Source of the DNA: Weeksellaceae bacterium
GTDB taxonomy: Bacteria; Bacteroidota; Bacteroidia; Flavobacteriales; Weeksellaceae
Direction of reading: 5' to 3'
Assembly: GCA_022701475.1 (NCBI GenBank)
Contig: JAKOOI010000478.1
Coordinates: 1 to 8,297 of the forward strand
DNA: 8,297 nt
Below the pieces are notes generated by a model. That model had not been told where the DNA came from. It worked only from the letters and a program-made list of their open reading frames with translations, and did not search any database. Below, one piece after another: positions 6,732-8,297 of this stretch. Within the stretch, counting starts at the first letter, position 1; every line of letters starts with the position of its first letter. Position numbers and translations under genes: made by a program.

Positions 6732-8207
6732 TTAATTTAAAGGTAAGGTAAAATAAAATGTAGACCCCTCGTCTACTTTGCTGGAAACGCCGATGTTGCC
6801 GTGATGCTGCTTGATGATTTCCGAACAGATGAAAAGGCCGATGCCCATTCCCTGGAACTGGAGGGAAGATTCTTCCACCCGGTAAAACTTACGGAAGACC
6901 GCCTCCTGCTTAAAATCCGGGATCCCGATTCCGAAATCGGTGATGTTTACCCTTACCTCCTGCTCTTCTTCATCGACAAAAGTGGTTACGATCACCTGGT
7001 TGTTTTTTGGAGAATATTTAATCGCGTTGGTCAGAAAGTTGATCAATACCTGCTCGATACGGATTTCATCGAGAGGAATAAGAATATCCGGTCTGATACC
7101 GTCCCGTTTGATCTTCACCCGGTCTTCATCATGGGTCTGCAGGATAATATCGATTGCATTGCTGATCACGTGTTCCAGGTTAGCCGGCTTTTTACTGATC
7201 TTCAGTTTTCCGTTCTCAATTTTAGAGACGTCCAGCAGATCGGTAATCAGGGTATTCAGCTTTTCTATCTGTTCCTGTGCCTTGATTACAAATCCTGCTT
7301 CCGCGCTGTCTTTATTCAGTTTCAGGCGTCTTTCCAGCAGCTGCACATAAGCTTTGATGCTGGTAAGCGGGGTTTTCAGCTCATGGCTGGCAATACTCAG
7401 GAATTCATCCTTTTCCTTTTCCACCTTTTTCTGATCGTCAATATCGGTAAACGTTCCTACCCAGTTTTTGATGCTGTCGCCTTCATATACCGGGGTTACC
7501 CTCAGCAGGTGATAACGGTATTTTCCCGATTCCCTGTTCCTGATTCTGATCTCGAGTTCCATTGCTTTTCCTTTCTTCTGGCAGCGGTCGAATTCTTCCC
7601 GGATATTAAGGTCGTCGGGATGGGTTTCCGGAAATTCCGTTTCCGCGTCTGAATACTCGTGCCATTTACAGTTCACGAAATCCACCATGCCGTCTTCATT
7701 CAGGGTAAATGCAATCTGTGGCAGGGATTCCAGCATCAGGTGGAAATGATCGATCTGGGATTTCATCGTTACCTGTGATTCCCTTCTGCCCTTTACTTCC
7801 ATCTCCAGGCTTTGCTGGGCCTTTTTCATGGCAATGCTCTGGGCCTGCAGATTGTAGAAAGTTTTTACTTTCAGCATAAGGATTTCCGGATCTACCGGTT
7901 TCGTTACATAATCCTTACCGCCGGAAGCATAGCCGCGGGTAATAAAACGTTTTTCCGTATTGACGGCTGAGAGAAATATAATCGGGACTTCCTTCGTTTT
8001 GCTGTATCCGGCCAGCGTTTCCGCTACCTCAAACCCATCCATGCCGGGCATCTGAACATCTAAAATGATTAAAGCATAATCGTTTTTCAGTGCCTTTCCC
8101 AGGGCTTCTTCACCCGAGGCTGCAGTATCCACCCGGAAATCTTTGGATTCCAATAATTTTTTCAGGGAGTAAAGATTGCTGGGGTTATCATCAACAATTA
8201 GGATCAT
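6732..8207 (-). CDS. Soluble sensor kinase with N-terminal receiver, REC-PAS-HisKA-HATPase
   Basis: A 491-residue cytoplasmic protein, first gene of the operon. The receiver (1-118) has D6-D7, acceptor D50 in IILDVQMPGMDGFEV, S80 and K103-P104. A short helical linker (about 122-155) leads to a PAS domain (about 155-258, with a PAC-like end WVGTFTDIDDQKK). HisKA has H275 in FLSIASHELKTPL. The HATPase has N394 in the N box, DFGIGI (424-429) and MGIGL (454-458). No transmembrane segment is visible. Receiver-first kinases are thought to have their kinase activity tuned by phosphorylation of that receiver, so it may read out the hybrid kinase encoded 7 nt downstream, or vice versa. The PAS ligand is unknown; no obvious haem or flavin signature is seen. 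The start ATG gives the standard receiver beginning MILIVDDN, and the leader is A/T-rich without a Shine-Dalgarno site. Confidence 0.95.
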   Translation of the reverse strand: MILIVDDNPSNLYSLKKLLESKDFRVDTAASGEEALGKALKNDYALIILDVQMPGMDGFEVAETLAGYSKTKEVPIIFLSAVNTEKRFITRGYASGGKDYVTKPVDPEILMLKVKTFYNLQAQSIAMKKAQQSLEMEVKGRRESQVTMKSQIDHFHLMLESLPQIAFTLNEDGMVDFVNCKWHEYSDAETEFPETHPDDLNIREEFDRCQKKGKAMELEIRIRNRESGKYRYHLLRVTPVYEGDSIKNWVGTFTDIDDQKKVEKEKDEFLSIASHELKTPLTSIKAYVQLLERRLKLNKDSAEAGFVIKAQEQIEKLNTLITDLLDVSKIENGKLKISKKPANLEHVISNAIDIILQTHDEDRVKIKRDGIRPDILIPLDEIRIEQVLINFLTNAIKYSPKNNQVIVTTFVDEEEQEVRVNITDFGIGIPDFKQEAVFRKFYRVEESSLQFQGMGIGLFICSEIIKQHHGNIGVSSKVDEGSTFYFTLPLN

Positions 8208-8218
8208 AAAATATAAAT

Positions 8219-8254
8219 CAATAGTAGTGTATAGCTAGTTTAGTACCAAAAATA
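8219..8254 (-). promoter_or_regulatory. Candidate Bacteroidota-type promoter of the operon
   Basis: The primary sigma factor of Bacteroidota is known to use a -33 TTTG and a -7 TAnnTTTG about 17-23 nt apart. On the minus strand, TTTG at 8250-8247 is followed after 20 nt by TACTATTG at 8226-8219, one mismatch from the -7 consensus. That choice would leave a 5' leader of under 10 nt. A second reading uses TATTTTTG at 8254-8247, a perfect -7 match with a more normal leader of about 30 nt, but no good TTTG lies at the right distance upstream (only GTTTTT near 8274-8269). Only one of the two can be right, since they share bases. This is the only sizeable gap upstream of the six minus-strand genes in the window. 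Confidence 0.33.
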
Positions 8255-8297
8255 CTCACAATATTCGGAAAAACCCGTATTTTTTATCAGAATCGGC

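Noticed and set aside
6801..7652. Open frame of about 283 codons on the plus strand, antisense to the REC-PAS kinase
   Set aside because: It mirrors the codon bias of the HisKA/HATPase/PAS region on the other strand, resembles no known protein, and conflicts with a clear conserved gene.
8241..8255. Short inverted repeat AGTA...TACT upstream of the operon as an operator
   Set aside because: The arms are only 4 bp in an A/T-rich region and overlap the candidate promoter; this is expected by chance.
1..8297. CRISPR arrays, tRNA/rRNA genes, insertion sequences or attachment sites
   Set aside because: No regularly spaced repeats, cloverleaf-like or rRNA-like stretches, transposase frames or terminal inverted repeats were seen on either strand.

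Overview
The window looks like chromosome from a Bacteroidota bacterium, probably a flavobacterium related to Chryseobacterium. This rests on three things: the C-terminal end of an outer-membrane beta-barrel receptor of the kind abundant in that phylum, gene starts with A/T-rich leaders and few Shine-Dalgarno sites, and the signalling gene set. No marker gene fixes the genus, so the placement is inference.

Layout: positions 1-453 (+) are the 3' end of a TonB-dependent-receptor-like gene. Positions 454-580 are intergenic and hold a strong stem-loop. Positions 581-886 (+) encode a 101-residue protein I do not recognise. A 13-bp hairpin at 888-924 with U-tracts readable on both strands separates these two plus-strand genes from everything to the right. 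From 8207 down to 925 the minus strand carries six tightly packed genes, almost certainly one operon, with gaps in transcription order of 7, 11, 0, 9 and 38 nt. They are: (1) a REC-PAS-HisKA-HATPase kinase; (2) a 1203-residue membrane hybrid kinase (CHASE3-HAMP-GAF-coiled coil-HisKA-HATPase-REC-REC-REC); (3) a stand-alone receiver; (4) a CheR methyltransferase; (5) a CheB methylesterase domain without its usual receiver; and (6) a second stand-alone receiver. The last 90 bases (8208-8297) are the upstream region of the operon, with candidate Bacteroidota promoter elements.

How they may work together: the operon has both halves of the chemotaxis adaptation chemistry (glutamate methylation by CheR, demethylation/deamidation by CheB) but no chemoreceptor, CheA, CheW or CheY-flagellar context in view. 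Instead it has two ordinary histidine kinases and six receiver domains, with no DNA-binding or cyclic-nucleotide output domain. The simplest reading is a phosphorelay whose gain or output is tuned by reversible protein methylation. The substrate is unknown. The Glu/Gln-rich coiled coil of the hybrid kinase, just before its catalytic His domain, is a candidate worth testing. This gene grouping is, from general knowledge, recurrent in bacteria, but its physiological role is largely uncharacterised.
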